Assembly: GCF_907165045.1 (NCBI RefSeq) | Contig: NZ_CAJRAU010000002.1 | Coordinates: 372,001-436,000, forward strand | Reading direction: 5' to 3' | Length of the DNA stretch: 64,000 nucleotides | Source: Dyadobacter linearis | GTDB taxonomy: Bacteria > Bacteroidota > Bacteroidia > Cytophagales > Spirosomataceae | Shown: piece by piece, positions 51,595-60,488 of the stretch | How positions within the stretch are numbered: position 1 is the first letter of the stretch | Layout: every line of letters starts with the position of its first letter | The notes under the pieces: model-generated | What the model was told of the DNA's origin: nothing | Databases searched by the model: none | Seen by the model: only the letters and a program-made list of their open reading frames with translations | Position numbers and translations under genes: made by a program

Positions 51595-52158
51595 TTATTT
51601 AAGCGTACCGCGAAGCGCACGTGGTATCTCTACTGAGGCGATCGGGTTGCTTGCAGCTGTCAATATAACAAAATTTTCAGCTTTTACTGCACCAACCTTA
51701 ACAGATTTTCCTAAATCCAGCTCGGTCACGTCTACATCTACATAGTCAGGAATATTTTCAGCCAGACCTTGTACGCGCAATTTACGCAATTTTTGGTTCA
51801 TTTTCCCACCCTTCATTACTCCGGTGGATGTACCTGTCAATTTAACCGGTACGTCTACTTTAATTTCCTTGCCGTCAACAATTTGTAAGAAATCCGCATG
51901 GATCAACGAATCGTTAACAGGGTGGAATTGCTTTTCCTGAAGAATCGCATTGTATATAGTTCCCTCAATATTGAGAGTCACATCAAAAATATCCGGTGTG
52001 AAAAGCAATTCGCGGAACAACATCGCCGGCGCGTAAAAATGTACCTGCTCGTTTCCTCCGTACAGCACTGACGGAACATAACCTTGTGAACGTAGTTCCT
52101 GGGCTTCCGTCTTGCCGAGATTCGCTCTTTTAAACCCTACAATCTCATGCTTTTTCAT
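51595..52158 (-). CDS. rplY: 50S ribosomal protein L25 (CTC form)
   Basis: 187 residues. The N-terminal L25 domain (VGFKRANLGKTEAQELRSQG, VPSVLYGGNE) binds 5S rRNA; the extra C-terminal domain (VPVKLTGTSTGVMKGGKMNQ, VQGLAENIPDYVDVDVTEL) makes it the CTC general-stress type. It follows prs by 36 bp in the same direction. The prs-rplY pairing is common in bacteria and supports the call. The C-terminal tail is short and ends ALRGTLK. Confidence 0.95.
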   Translation of the reverse strand: MKKHEIVGFKRANLGKTEAQELRSQGYVPSVLYGGNEQVHFYAPAMLFRELLFTPDIFDVTLNIEGTIYNAILQEKQFHPVNDSLIHADFLQIVDGKEIKVDVPVKLTGTSTGVMKGGKMNQKLRKLRVQGLAENIPDYVDVDVTELDLGKSVKVGAVKAENFVILTAASNPIASVEIPRALRGTLK

Positions 52159-52194
52159 AAGAATATTAATTAAGAAAGTTAAAAAAAATAAAAT

Positions 52195-53139
52195 TTACTG
52201 ATAATTTATAAATAATGAACTAATAGATTCATGATCTCTGATCCGCCCGATCGCCTTTGCAAATATCTCTGCAACCGATAACACGCGGATTTTTTCATTC
52301 TGCTGTTTTAAAGGAATAGTGTCGGTGATGATCAATTCCTCAAGAACAGAATTTGCAATATTTTCGTGCGCCTTACCCGACATAATAGCGTGGGTACTGA
52401 TCGCTCTCACAGAACTAGCACCTTTATCCAGGATTAGTTCGGCAGCTTTACAGAGCGTGCCGCCGGTATCGATCAAGTCATCGACGAGCACTACGTCCAT
52501 TCCTTCCACATCACCGATCACCTGCATGCTGGCGATTTCGTTGGCCCGTTTACGATGTTTATCGCAAAGGATCATATCTACATTCAGAAATTTGGCAAAA
52601 TTTCTGGCGCGAGCGGCTCCGCCCATATCGGGGGAAGCGATCAACAGGTTTTTCAAGCCAAGTGATTTAATGTAGGGAACGAAAATCGATGTTCCTTCAA
52701 GGTGATCAACGGGCAAATCGAAAAATCCCTGAATCTGTCCCGCGTGCAGATCAATCGTCATCAAGCGATCTACACCAACAGATGTGAGTAAATTGGCAAC
52801 CACTTTCGCTGCAATAGCGACCCTGGGTTTGTCTTTTCTGTCCTGGCGCGCGTATCCGAAATAAGGAATAACGACGGTAACGTAATGCGCTGAGGCCCTG
52901 CGTGCAGCGTCGACCATCAGGAGGAGCTCCATCAGGTTATCAGCCGGAGGAAAAGTGGATTGAATTAAAAAAACATCACAACCTCTGACGGATTCCTCGA
53001 AGCTTGGCGACAATTCACCATCCGCGAACTTCCGTAAATTATATCCGCCAAGTTCTTTCCCGTAATATCTGGCAATGTCTTTTGCCAAGTATTCTGACTG
53101 ACTTCCTGAGAATATTTTTACCGTATTGAATGAACCCAT
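52195..53139 (-). CDS. prs: Ribose-phosphate pyrophosphokinase
   Basis: 314 residues, the standard length. FSGSQSEYLAKDIARYYG at the start, ADGELSPSFEESVRG, PYFGYARQDRKDKPR (nucleotide flexible loop), IDLHAGQIQGFFDLPVDHL and the PRPP loop VLVDDLIDTGGTLCKAAE are all present. It makes PRPP from ribose 5-phosphate and ATP for purine, pyrimidine, NAD and His/Trp synthesis. A likely -7 box lies upstream in the gap to the PAP2 gene; rplY follows downstream. Confidence 0.97.
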   Translation of the reverse strand: MGSFNTVKIFSGSQSEYLAKDIARYYGKELGGYNLRKFADGELSPSFEESVRGCDVFLIQSTFPPADNLMELLLMVDAARRASAHYVTVVIPYFGYARQDRKDKPRVAIAAKVVANLLTSVGVDRLMTIDLHAGQIQGFFDLPVDHLEGTSIFVPYIKSLGLKNLLIASPDMGGAARARNFAKFLNVDMILCDKHRKRANEIASMQVIGDVEGMDVVLVDDLIDTGGTLCKAAELILDKGASSVRAISTHAIMSGKAHENIANSVLEELIITDTIPLKQQNEKIRVLSVAEIFAKAIGRIRDHESISSLFINYQ

Positions 53140-53158
53140 GGATGGACTAAAATTTGCG

Positions 53159-53166
53159 CAAAATTA
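53159..53166 (-). promoter_or_regulatory. -7 element of prs
   Basis: Minus strand TAATTTTG, an exact TAnnTTTG match 20 bp before the prs ATG, in the 38-bp gap after the PAP2 gene. The matching -33 would lie in the PAP2 coding end; it was not clear. Confidence 0.4.
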
Positions 53167-53177
53167 AACAAAATCAA

Positions 53178-53753
53178 TTAATTAAGATAGAATTTATTCG
53201 AAAAAATGTAATACAACCTGACACAAAGCCAGCCGACCAGCAACCCGACCAGTGCGCCAATGAATATATCGGCAGGGTAGTGGACACCTACGTAAATGCG
53301 GCTGTAAGCATATAAACCGGCCCATGCAAACAGCAGGCCGGCATACTTCACTTTGGTTCTTAAAAACGTAAACCAGCTAATTGCCAGTGCGAAACTGGTA
53401 GAAGCGTGCGAAGACGCAAACCCATAAAGTCCGCCGCAACCTGTTACTTCATGCACCATTCCATCCAGGGCAGGTTCGTGGCATGGACGGAAACGAATAA
53501 AGTAGGGTTTCATCAGTCCGGATGTAATCTGATCAGCGATCACGACTGCGAGTAAAACAAAGATCAACTCCGCCAAACCTTTTTTCCTGTCAGAGGCCAG
53601 CGTGAATGCGATCAGAACTACATACATCGGGAACCAGGTGTATTTGTAGGTAATCCACGCCATAAGCGTATCAAGCCAGGGTGTATGCCAGCCATTAAGC
53701 CAGAGGAAAAGTTCCTGGTCGGACCGAATGAGCATCTCTACTGTTTCCGTCAT
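53178..53753 (-). CDS. PAP2-family membrane phosphatase
   Basis: 191 residues with five to six helices. The three phosphatase motifs are present: KPYFIRFRPC (motif 1), SSHAST (motif 2, with His) and SRIYVGVHYPADI (motif 3, with His nucleophile). It should dephosphorylate undecaprenyl pyrophosphate, phosphatidic acid or a related lipid phosphate at the outer face of the inner membrane. The ATG overlaps the trpS stop by 4 bp, so it is translationally coupled to it. Confidence 0.9.
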   Translation of the reverse strand: MTETVEMLIRSDQELFLWLNGWHTPWLDTLMAWITYKYTWFPMYVVLIAFTLASDRKKGLAELIFVLLAVVIADQITSGLMKPYFIRFRPCHEPALDGMVHEVTGCGGLYGFASSHASTSFALAISWFTFLRTKVKYAGLLFAWAGLYAYSRIYVGVHYPADIFIGALVGLLVGWLCVRLYYIFSNKFYLN

Positions 53754-54727
53754 GAGCTGAAACCTAGAACTTTACGCACTTTTACGATCGTCTCCTGTGC
53801 AATAGCGCGTGCTTTTTCTTCACCTTCTACCAGGATGGATTCGAGTTCTGGATCATTCTCCATATAATAATTGAATATCCGTCTTGGCTCCGCAAATTTT
53901 TCCAGCATGCATTCCAGCAAAGCCTGTTTGGCATGGCCGTAACCGTAGCCACCATTCAGGTAATTGGCACGCATCGTTTCGATTTCGGCGGGCGATGCGA
54001 TCAGGCTATACAATTTGAAAGTAATATCTGAGTCCGGGTCCTTGGGTTCTTCCAGCGGGGTCGAATCAGAAACGATTTTTTTGATCACCTTCTTTAATTC
54101 ATTCTCCGGCAGAAAAATGTCAATATAATTATGGTAAGATTTGCTCATTTTCTGACCGTCGAGCCCGGGTATTGTCATGATCCGCTCGTCGATCTGCGGC
54201 TCGGGCAACACTAATATGTCCTCACCGGCCAGTTGATTGAAGCGACTGGCAATATCCTTGGTCATTTCCAGATGTTGCTTCTGGTCCTTTCCTACGGGGA
54301 TAATATTTGCATTATAAAGTAAGATATCGGCTGCTTGTAATACCGGATAAGTGAATAGTCCGGCGTTTACATCGGCGAGTTTCTCAGATTTTTCTTTAAA
54401 AGAAGTGGCATTTGCCAGCATTGGAAACGGCGTGAAGCAGCTTAGGTACCAGGCCAGTTCGGTGTGTTCCTGCACCCTGGATTGTCTCCAAAACACATTT
54501 TTCTTATAATCAAAACCGAAAGCGAGCCAGGTCGCCGCAATCGCTCTTACGAAGGCCCGACGTTCGCCTCCGTCCTTTAATGAAGTAAGAGAATGCAGGT
54601 CGGCTATGAAAAAGAACGACTCGTTTTTTGGGTCTTTTGAAAGTTCAATAGCAGGGGCAATAGCTCCCAGTATGTTACCTAAATGCGGTCTTCCGCTACT
54701 TTGAATGCCTGTGAGGATTCTAGCCAT
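53750..54727 (-). CDS. trpS: Tryptophanyl-tRNA synthetase
   Basis: 325 residues, class I aminoacyl-tRNA synthetase. The HIGH-equivalent motif is SGRPHLGNILGA and the KMSKS motif is GQKMSKSYHNY. FFIADLHSLTSL, TYPVLQAADILLYNA and PVGKDQKQHLEMTKDIA are family landmarks. It charges tRNA-Trp. It is preceded by a RelE-type toxin gene 20 bp upstream on the same strand and followed by the overlapping PAP2 gene, so its expression may be linked to the toxin-antitoxin promoter. Confidence 0.97.
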   Translation of the reverse strand: MARILTGIQSSGRPHLGNILGAIAPAIELSKDPKNESFFFIADLHSLTSLKDGGERRAFVRAIAATWLAFGFDYKKNVFWRQSRVQEHTELAWYLSCFTPFPMLANATSFKEKSEKLADVNAGLFTYPVLQAADILLYNANIIPVGKDQKQHLEMTKDIASRFNQLAGEDILVLPEPQIDERIMTIPGLDGQKMSKSYHNYIDIFLPENELKKVIKKIVSDSTPLEEPKDPDSDITFKLYSLIASPAEIETMRANYLNGGYGYGHAKQALLECMLEKFAEPRRIFNYYMENDPELESILVEGEEKARAIAQETIVKVRKVLGFSS

Positions 54728-54747
54728 TTAATACTCAGTTGCTTGTA

Positions 54748-55071
54748 TTATCTTATTGATTGAATTATTGATCGAAGTTCTTTGATTGAGATCGTTTCTC
54801 TTTCGGATTTGTCATAAATATCCAACAGATAAAGTTCGTTGTTAATAACCTTGAAATAGGTGATTACTCTGACTCCTCCGCTTTTGCCTTTCCCTTTGCT
54901 CGTTACCGGCCATCTGATTTTGAAGAGCTGCGATCCCAGCGGCGTTCCTGCCATAGGGTTTGTCAATAATGTTTCGACAAGTCCCTTGATATCCGATTCC
55001 AGGGATGAGTACTTTCTCGACAATCTTTTATATTCTCTCTGAAATTCATGTGTGTAAGTGATTTCAATCAT
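54748..55071 (-). CDS. RelE/ParE-superfamily toxin
   Basis: 107 residues. YTHEFQREYKRLSRKYSSLESD, TPLGSQLFKIRW, GKGKSGGVRVITYFKV and LYLLDIYDKSERETIS follow the order of small RelE/HigB-like proteins (an N-terminal two-helix hairpin and a beta sheet with basic residues). RelE-type toxins cut mRNA on the ribosome; the sequence does not prove activity. It starts 13 bp after its antitoxin gene and ends 20 bp before trpS. Basic residues (Lys, Arg) expected in the active site are present, but the exact catalytic set cannot be assigned. Confidence 0.82.
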   Translation of the reverse strand: MIEITYTHEFQREYKRLSRKYSSLESDIKGLVETLLTNPMAGTPLGSQLFKIRWPVTSKGKGKSGGVRVITYFKVINNELYLLDIYDKSERETISIKELRSIIQSIR

Positions 55072-55084
55072 TAGTGCGGGGCTA

Positions 55085-55282
55085 TTAATCTTTGAAAAGA
55101 TCGTTGATGTTAGGTTTGGGCATCTTTCCTTCTTCCATTAACCTCACTTCATTCAAAGCCCGGGTCAAAGAATCAATCACCTTTTGTTTCTCCGCCTCTG
55201 CTTTTAATCGTTCCCGGTCGTCGTTTGGAACTGTGACAGTAGTCTTTTTCTTATTTTCTTTGGACAAATATGGGCGGTTCAT
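55085..55282 (-). CDS. Antitoxin partner of the RelE-type toxin
   Basis: 65 residues from the ATG at 55280-55282, which has a strong GGAG Shine-Dalgarno sequence 6 bp upstream; the longer open frame runs into the divergent DUF2461 gene and lacks an ATG. The protein is charged and helical (SKENKKKTTVTVPNDDRERL, LTRALNEVRLMEEGKMPKPN, ending INDLFKD), typical of small type II antitoxins with a disordered C-terminus that wraps the toxin. It is predicted to neutralise the toxin and autoregulate the pair. Confidence 0.75.
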   Translation of the reverse strand: MNRPYLSKENKKKTTVTVPNDDRERLKAEAEKQKVIDSLTRALNEVRLMEEGKMPKPNINDLFKD

Positions 55283-55396
55283 AGCTTTCTCCGGGTTACC
55301 AGTTTTAAGAAGTTTTCCGTTTTCTAATCTGTAAAATTCGTTAAATTGGATCAGAAATCGCAGTAAAGTTGAATAATATACCTTCAAAAACAGATA

Positions 55397-56068
55397 ATGG
55401 AATCCGCAACGCTTCACTTTCTCAGTCAATTAGCAGCAAACAATAACAGGGATTGGTTTCAGGAAAACAGAAAGCATTATGATGCTGCGAAGGCGGATAT
55501 GGAGAAGCTCGTGGGTTATCTGATCGAAGAAGTCGGAAAATTTCAGGATCTGGGCAATTTGCAGGTGAAAGAGTGTTTGCTCCGGATTAACAGGGATATT
55601 CGATTCTCGAAAAATAAGGCTCCTTATAAAAATAACCTTTCAGCCGGCATTGGCCCGGGCGGTAAAAGTGCAGGCAAGATCGACTACTACTTACAGATCC
55701 AGCCCGGCGACCAGACCTTCCTGGGTGGCGGAATGTGGGAGACTACTTCTGAGCAGCTCGCCCGGTACCGACAGGAAATCGATTATAATGCCGACGAGCT
55801 GAAAGCGATCATTGAAGATGAAAAATTCAAGGCGTATTTCCCGGAAATCCAGGGCGACGCTTTGAAGACTGTACCGAAAGGTTACTCCAAAGACCACCCG
55901 GAAATTGAGCTGCTCAAACGCAAGCAACTTTTTTTTGTCCATCGCTTTACGGATAAAGAAGTGGCTTCCAGGGATTTCGGCAAGCACGTATTAAAAGGTA
56001 TCGAACTCCTTAAACCTTTTGCCGATTATATGAATTATGTATTGTATGAACAGCCCACGGAGCATTGA
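55397..56068 (+). CDS. DUF2461 family protein
   Basis: 223 residues. LHFLSQLAANNNRDWFQENRKHYD, ECLLRINRDIRFSKNKAPYKNNL (first 20 of it), GGKSAGKIDYYLQIQPGDQTFLGGGMW and LKTVPKGYSKDHPEIELLK are the consecutive family blocks; DRDIRFSKNK-PYK is the best marker. No enzymatic function is established for DUF2461. Cytoplasmic, monomeric size. It is divergent from the antitoxin with 114 bp between, and precedes dnaE by 52 bp in the same direction. Confidence 0.9.
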   Translation: MESATLHFLSQLAANNNRDWFQENRKHYDAAKADMEKLVGYLIEEVGKFQDLGNLQVKECLLRINRDIRFSKNKAPYKNNLSAGIGPGGKSAGKIDYYLQIQPGDQTFLGGGMWETTSEQLARYRQEIDYNADELKAIIEDEKFKAYFPEIQGDALKTVPKGYSKDHPEIELLKRKQLFFVHRFTDKEVASRDFGKHVLKGIELLKPFADYMNYVLYEQPTEH

Positions 56069-56120
56069 CCGTTTACTGATTTCATGCACAGCCAATCCGA
56101 CCTAATACAACCCATTCCAG

Positions 56121-59100
56121 ATGCAATTTTCCCACTTACACTGCCACACCCAGTTTTCACTTCTCGATGGTGCGGCCGATATTAAGAAGCTTTTCAAAAA
56201 GGCCAAAGAAGACAATATGCCCGCCGTCGCGATTACCGACCACGGTAATATGTTCGGTGTTTTCGAGTTTGTGGCCGAGGGAAACAAGCAGGGGATCAAA
56301 CCGATTGTCGGCTGTGAATTTTATGTTGTTGAAGACCGGCATATCAGGCAATTTACCAAGGATAAAAAGGACGTACGCTTTCACCAATTGCTGCTTGCAA
56401 AAGATGAGATAGGGTATAAAAACCTCGTTAAAATGTGTTCGCTCGGCTTTATTGAAGGGATGTATGGTAAATATCCGAGGATCGATAAAGAGCTGATCGT
56501 TAAATACCACAAGGGGTTGATCGCGACGACCTGCTGCATTGGGGCGATTATTCCAAAAACTATTTTAAGGCAGGGAGAAGAAGCGGCTGAAAAGGAATTT
56601 AAATGGTGGCTGGATCTTTTCGGTGATGATTTTTACGTCGAATTGCAACGCCATGAAATCCGCGATCAATATATTGTCAATGAAGCACTTCTGAAATTTG
56701 CCAAGAAGTATAATGTAAAAGTGATCTGCTCAAACGATTCGCATTATGTGGATCAGGAAGATTGGAACGCGCACGATATCTTGCTGTGTATCAATACCGG
56801 AGACAAGCAAAGTACACCTTCGGCAAAGGATTTTGACGATGAAAAAGGTATTCCTAAAGGCTCCCGTTTTGCATTCTTCAATGATCAGTTTTATTTCAAG
56901 AAAACGAGCGAAATGATGCAGCTGTTCAACGACTTACCCGAGTCGCTGGACAATACGAATGAGATCGTTGACAAGATAAAAACACTTGATCTCAGAAAAG
57001 ATATTCTGCTCCCCAACTTCCCGATTCCCGACGAATTCAAGACACATACTTTGTCGGAAATGGCTGGGAAAAAAGAGCTTACAGCTGATGTGCTCAATCA
57101 ATGGGAATACTTAAAACACCTTACTTTCGAAGGGGCGAAGTTTAAATACGGTACCATTACGCCTGAGATCGAGGATCGCCTGAACTTCGAATTGAACACG
57201 ATCCGGAATATGGGCTTTCCGGGTTACTTCCTGATCGTGGCCGATTTTATTGATGCCGGACGAAAAATGGGCGTTTTTATCGGTCCTGGCCGTGGTTCTG
57301 CGGCTGGCTCCGTAGTGGCTTATGCAACGGGTATCACCAATATCGACCCTATTAAGTACGATCTTCTTTTTGAGCGTTTCCTGAATCCTGACCGTATTTC
57401 ACTTCCTGATATTGATACGGACTTTGATGATGAAGGCCGGCAGAAAGTGATCGATTATGTGGTTAAAAAATATGGTTACAACCAGGTAGCGCAAATTGTT
57501 ACTTATGGTACAATGGCCGCGAAATCCGCTATAAAAGACGTGGCCCGCGTGATGGATCTTCCTCTGGCAGATGCGAATGCACTGGCCAAGCTGGTTCCGG
57601 ATAAGCCTACCTATAATATGACGCTAAACCGGATCTTTACAGCGCCGCTGGAAGGAGAAGGTAGTTTGACCAAGAAAGAAGGTATTGCGCCTGAAGAACT
57701 TGATAATGTCAAGAAAATGCGGCAGATCGCACTAGGTAAAGATTTGCAAGCCAGCGTTTTACAGGAAGCCCGTCGACTCGAAGGGACAGTCCGGAATACA
57801 GGTATTCACGCAGCCGGTATCATCATCGCGCCAAGTGATTTGACAGAAATTATCCCGGTTAGTACTTCCAAAGACTCCGACTTTTTGATCACCCAATATC
57901 AGGGAAAGATCATTGAGGATGCGGGTGTTATTAAAATGGACTTTCTGGGGCTGCGAAACCTTACTATTATCAAGGAAGCGCTGCGCCTCATCAAACAAAA
58001 CCATAATATTGAGATCGTTATCGACGATGTGCCGCTCGACGATCCCAAAGTTTTTGAATTGTTTCAAAGAGGAGAAACCAATGCGATTTTCCAGTTTGAA
58101 TCCGACGGGATGAAAAAGCACATGCGCGACCTCATTCCCGACCGTTTTGAGCACTTAATCGCGATGAATGCATTGTACCGGCCGGGCCCGATCGCATACA
58201 TTCCGAACTTTATCCGTCGTAAAAACGGGCACGAGGAAATTACCTACGATTTGCCTGAGCTGGAAGAGTATTTGTCTGATACTTACGGGATTACAGTTTA
58301 CCAGGAGCAGGTAATGCTTCTTTCGCAAAAACTCGCCGGTTTTACAAAAGGCCAGGCGGATACTTTGCGGAAAGCGATGGGTAAGAAGCAGATTGAGACG
58401 CTGAACAAAATGAAAGGCGATTTCATGAAAGGCGGTGCAGAAAGGGGATTGGATACCAAGAAGCTCGAAAAGATCTGGACCGACTGGGAAGCATTTGCAT
58501 CGTACGCGTTTAACAAGTCACACTCAACGTGTTACGCATTTGTCGCGTATCAGACCGCCTATCTCAAAGCGCATTATCCAGCCGAATATATGGCGGCGGT
58601 ATTGACAAGCTCGCTTGGTAACATTGATAAGATCACATTCTTTATGGAAGAATGTAAAGCTTTGGGAATAACCGTTTTAGGCCCGGATATAAATGAGTCG
58701 GATCGGCAGTTTAACGTAAACAGCCGAGGCGAGATTCGTTTTGGTTTGGCGGGTGTAAAAGGCAGCGGCGATGCCGCTGTTGAGTCGATTATAGAAGAAC
58801 GTGGAGCGGGCGGTCCATTTGCTGATATTTTTGATTTTATCACCCGGGTCAATTTAAGAACCGTCAATAAAAAAACGATTGAAAGTCTGGCTTATGCGGG
58901 CGGCTTTGACTGTTTTGCTGAATATCATCGCGCACATTATTTTGCGGTTGAGTCTGGTGAAAACGGCACTTTTATTGAGAAATTAATTCGTTACGCCAAT
59001 AACTACCACGCAGAAAAATCGTCGGCGCAGGCTTCACTTTTTGGAATGCTGGGCGATGGAGGGTCATTGCTGGCAAAGCCGAAAGCGGCAGATGTCGGTC

Positions 59101-59771
59101 CGTGGGACGATCTGGCCAAATTGCGTTACGAGCAGGAAGTGGTTGGATTCTACATCTCCGGGCACCCGCTTGATACTTTCCGTGTTGAGCTGGACAATTT
59201 TTGTAATTGTACCGTGGATAAATTAATGGAAATTGCTGAGGGTGAGCGGTCGCCGAGGTATTTCGGGAAGGAAGTTTGTGTGGCCGGTATTGTGACGAGC
59301 GCCCAGGAAAGAATGTCGAAAAATGGAAGCCTTTTTATGATTTTCAAGTTGGAAGATTACAAAGGTTCAATTGAAATGCTTCTGGGTGGCGAGGACTATA
59401 TTCGCTTTAAGAACTATCTGCAGACAGGGCAGTTTTTATATATAAAAGGTAAGGTTCAAAATCGCTGGAAACAGGAAGACCAATTTGAATTTAAGATTTC
59501 TCAAATACAACTGCTACCTGAGATTATGGGGAAAATGTGCAGAAAGATTCGCATTAACCTTACTCTGGATCAGATTGACGCGCAGTTTATCCATTTGCTT
59601 AATGATACTTTCAGTCATCACCCTGGCCAATGTGCTGTGAATATGACAGTTGTGGACCCAGAAACCCGGCTGGAAGTGGAGATGCTTTCACGTGGTTACC
59701 GCGTTGCGCCTACCAACGATCTGTTCAAAGTTTTACGCGGATTTCACGGGGTACAATTCTTTTTGAACTGA
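56121..59771 (+). CDS. dnaE: DNA polymerase III subunit alpha
   Basis: 1216 residues. An N-terminal PHP domain (LHCHTQFSLLDGAA, ITDHGNMFG) is followed by the polymerase core: GRGSAAGSVVAYATGITNID, the catalytic Asp triplet Asp430/432/434 in LPDIDTDFDDEGRQ, RPGPIAYIPNF and NKSHSTCYAFVAYQTAYLKA. A clamp-binding motif QASLFGM starts at Gln970, and an OB-fold domain (VCVAGIVTSAQERMSKNGSL) follows. It is the replicative polymerase. Length and order match Bacteroidota DnaE; the PHP zinc ligands appear intact, so it could keep proofreading activity, though Bacteroidota usually also use a separate epsilon subunit. Confidence 0.97.
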   Translation: MQFSHLHCHTQFSLLDGAADIKKLFKKAKEDNMPAVAITDHGNMFGVFEFVAEGNKQGIKPIVGCEFYVVEDRHIRQFTKDKKDVRFHQLLLAKDEIGYKNLVKMCSLGFIEGMYGKYPRIDKELIVKYHKGLIATTCCIGAIIPKTILRQGEEAAEKEFKWWLDLFGDDFYVELQRHEIRDQYIVNEALLKFAKKYNVKVICSNDSHYVDQEDWNAHDILLCINTGDKQSTPSAKDFDDEKGIPKGSRFAFFNDQFYFKKTSEMMQLFNDLPESLDNTNEIVDKIKTLDLRKDILLPNFPIPDEFKTHTLSEMAGKKELTADVLNQWEYLKHLTFEGAKFKYGTITPEIEDRLNFELNTIRNMGFPGYFLIVADFIDAGRKMGVFIGPGRGSAAGSVVAYATGITNIDPIKYDLLFERFLNPDRISLPDIDTDFDDEGRQKVIDYVVKKYGYNQVAQIVTYGTMAAKSAIKDVARVMDLPLADANALAKLVPDKPTYNMTLNRIFTAPLEGEGSLTKKEGIAPEELDNVKKMRQIALGKDLQASVLQEARRLEGTVRNTGIHAAGIIIAPSDLTEIIPVSTSKDSDFLITQYQGKIIEDAGVIKMDFLGLRNLTIIKEALRLIKQNHNIEIVIDDVPLDDPKVFELFQRGETNAIFQFESDGMKKHMRDLIPDRFEHLIAMNALYRPGPIAYIPNFIRRKNGHEEITYDLPELEEYLSDTYGITVYQEQVMLLSQKLAGFTKGQADTLRKAMGKKQIETLNKMKGDFMKGGAERGLDTKKLEKIWTDWEAFASYAFNKSHSTCYAFVAYQTAYLKAHYPAEYMAAVLTSSLGNIDKITFFMEECKALGITVLGPDINESDRQFNVNSRGEIRFGLAGVKGSGDAAVESIIEERGAGGPFADIFDFITRVNLRTVNKKTIESLAYAGGFDCFAEYHRAHYFAVESGENGTFIEKLIRYANNYHAEKSSAQASLFGMLGDGGSLLAKPKAADVGPWDDLAKLRYEQEVVGFYISGHPLDTFRVELDNFCNCTVDKLMEIAEGERSPRYFGKEVCVAGIVTSAQERMSKNGSLFMIFKLEDYKGSIEMLLGGEDYIRFKNYLQTGQFLYIKGKVQNRWKQEDQFEFKISQIQLLPEIMGKMCRKIRINLTLDQIDAQFIHLLNDTFSHHPGQCAVNMTVVDPETRLEVEMLSRGYRVAPTNDLFKVLRGFHGVQFFLN

Positions 59772-59857
59772 GTTTTATTGAAAATAAATGAGGAACTTTT
59801 AGATACTAAAAATCCTTATTATATCAGATTTATAAAAAACATTAGACATTTTGTAAC

Positions 59858-60190
59858 ATGGGAAAAGCACTTGAAATTACCGATAGCACCTTTGAAGAAT
59901 TGATCCAAAGCGACAAGCCAGTACTTGTTGATTTCTGGGCAGAGTGGTGCGGACCTTGTAAAATGATCGGGCCGGTTGTAGAGCAACTTGCCGGAGAATA
60001 CGAAGGAAAAGCAGTTATCGGTAAAATGGATGTGGATATGAATTCTTCGGTACCTGCAAAATTTGGTATCCGTAGTATCCCGACCTTGATGATCTTCAAA
60101 AACGGACAATTGGTTGATAAAGTTGTTGGTGTTGTACCTAAGACAACGCTTGAAGACAAATTGAATGCACAAATCGAAGCTACTGTATAA
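59858..60190 (+). CDS. trxA: Thioredoxin
   Basis: 110 residues. The active-site CGPC is at Cys31-Cys34 (VDFWAEWCGPCKMIGPV), cis-Pro in GIRSIPTLMIF, and Asp25 is the buried acid. It reduces protein disulfides in the cytoplasm with thioredoxin reductase. No signal peptide. It lies 86 bp after dnaE; the TrxR-like flavoprotein at 25.7-26.6 kb is a distant relative and not necessarily its partner. A strong terminator follows. Confidence 0.97.
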   Translation: MGKALEITDSTFEELIQSDKPVLVDFWAEWCGPCKMIGPVVEQLAGEYEGKAVIGKMDVDMNSSVPAKFGIRSIPTLMIFKNGQLVDKVVGVVPKTTLEDKLNAQIEATV

Positions 60191-60216
60191 ACAGCCTTCT
60201 ACCGATAGATAAATGA

Positions 60217-60241
60217 AAGCTCCCGATTGGGGGCTTTTTTT
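60217..60241 (+). terminator. Terminator of trxA
   Basis: AAGCTCCC (60217-60224) pairs with GGGGGCTT, with a short GATT loop, and the stem runs into TTTTTTT. Confidence 0.9.
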
Positions 60242-60249
60242 GTGAGTGC

Positions 60250-60283
60250 TTGTAGAAAGGTATATTATTGTATACTTTTATAC
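60250..60283 (+). promoter_or_regulatory. hicAB promoter with overlapping inverted repeats
   Basis: TTG at 60250-60252 and TACTTTTA at 60273-60280, 20 bp apart, resemble a -33/-7 pair. Two overlapping imperfect palindromes cover it: AAAGGTATA/TATACTTTT and GTATA-CTTT-TATAC (60270-60283). They are the natural site for autorepression by HicB. The hicA ATG follows at 60297. Confidence 0.55.
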
Positions 60284-60296
60284 TTGACCACACACT

Positions 60297-60488
60297 ATGA
60301 AATATTCAGAATTTCATCGGATTATCCGACGCAACGGTTGGTTACATGTTAGAACACGAGGGAGCCACTACATTTATAAAAAGGGTAACAAAACCTTTTC
60401 TGTTGCCAATCATGGTTCCAAGGAAATGGCAGAACCTACGCGTTTGGAAGCTATCAAGATTATGGGCCTAGACTTAGAGAAGAAATGA
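60297..60488 (+). CDS. hicA: HicA-type mRNA interferase toxin
   Basis: 63 residues, the family's normal size. A dsRNA-binding-like fold: FHRIIRRNGWLHVRTRGSHYIYKK (short form GWLHVRTRGSHYIY) with catalytic His24 in GSH, then TFSVANHGSKEMAEPTRLEAIKIMGL (short form VANHGSKEMAEPTRL). HicA cleaves mRNA and tmRNA when free of HicB. The stop overlaps the hicB start by 4 bp (ATGA). Toxin first is the usual hicAB order. Confidence 0.92.
   Translation: MKYSEFHRIIRRNGWLHVRTRGSHYIYKKGNKTFSVANHGSKEMAEPTRLEAIKIMGLDLEKK

Noticed and set aside
54860..55042. 60-residue plus-strand ORF over the RelE-type toxin
   Set aside because: Shadow frame; the minus-strand protein shows the family pattern and operon spacing.
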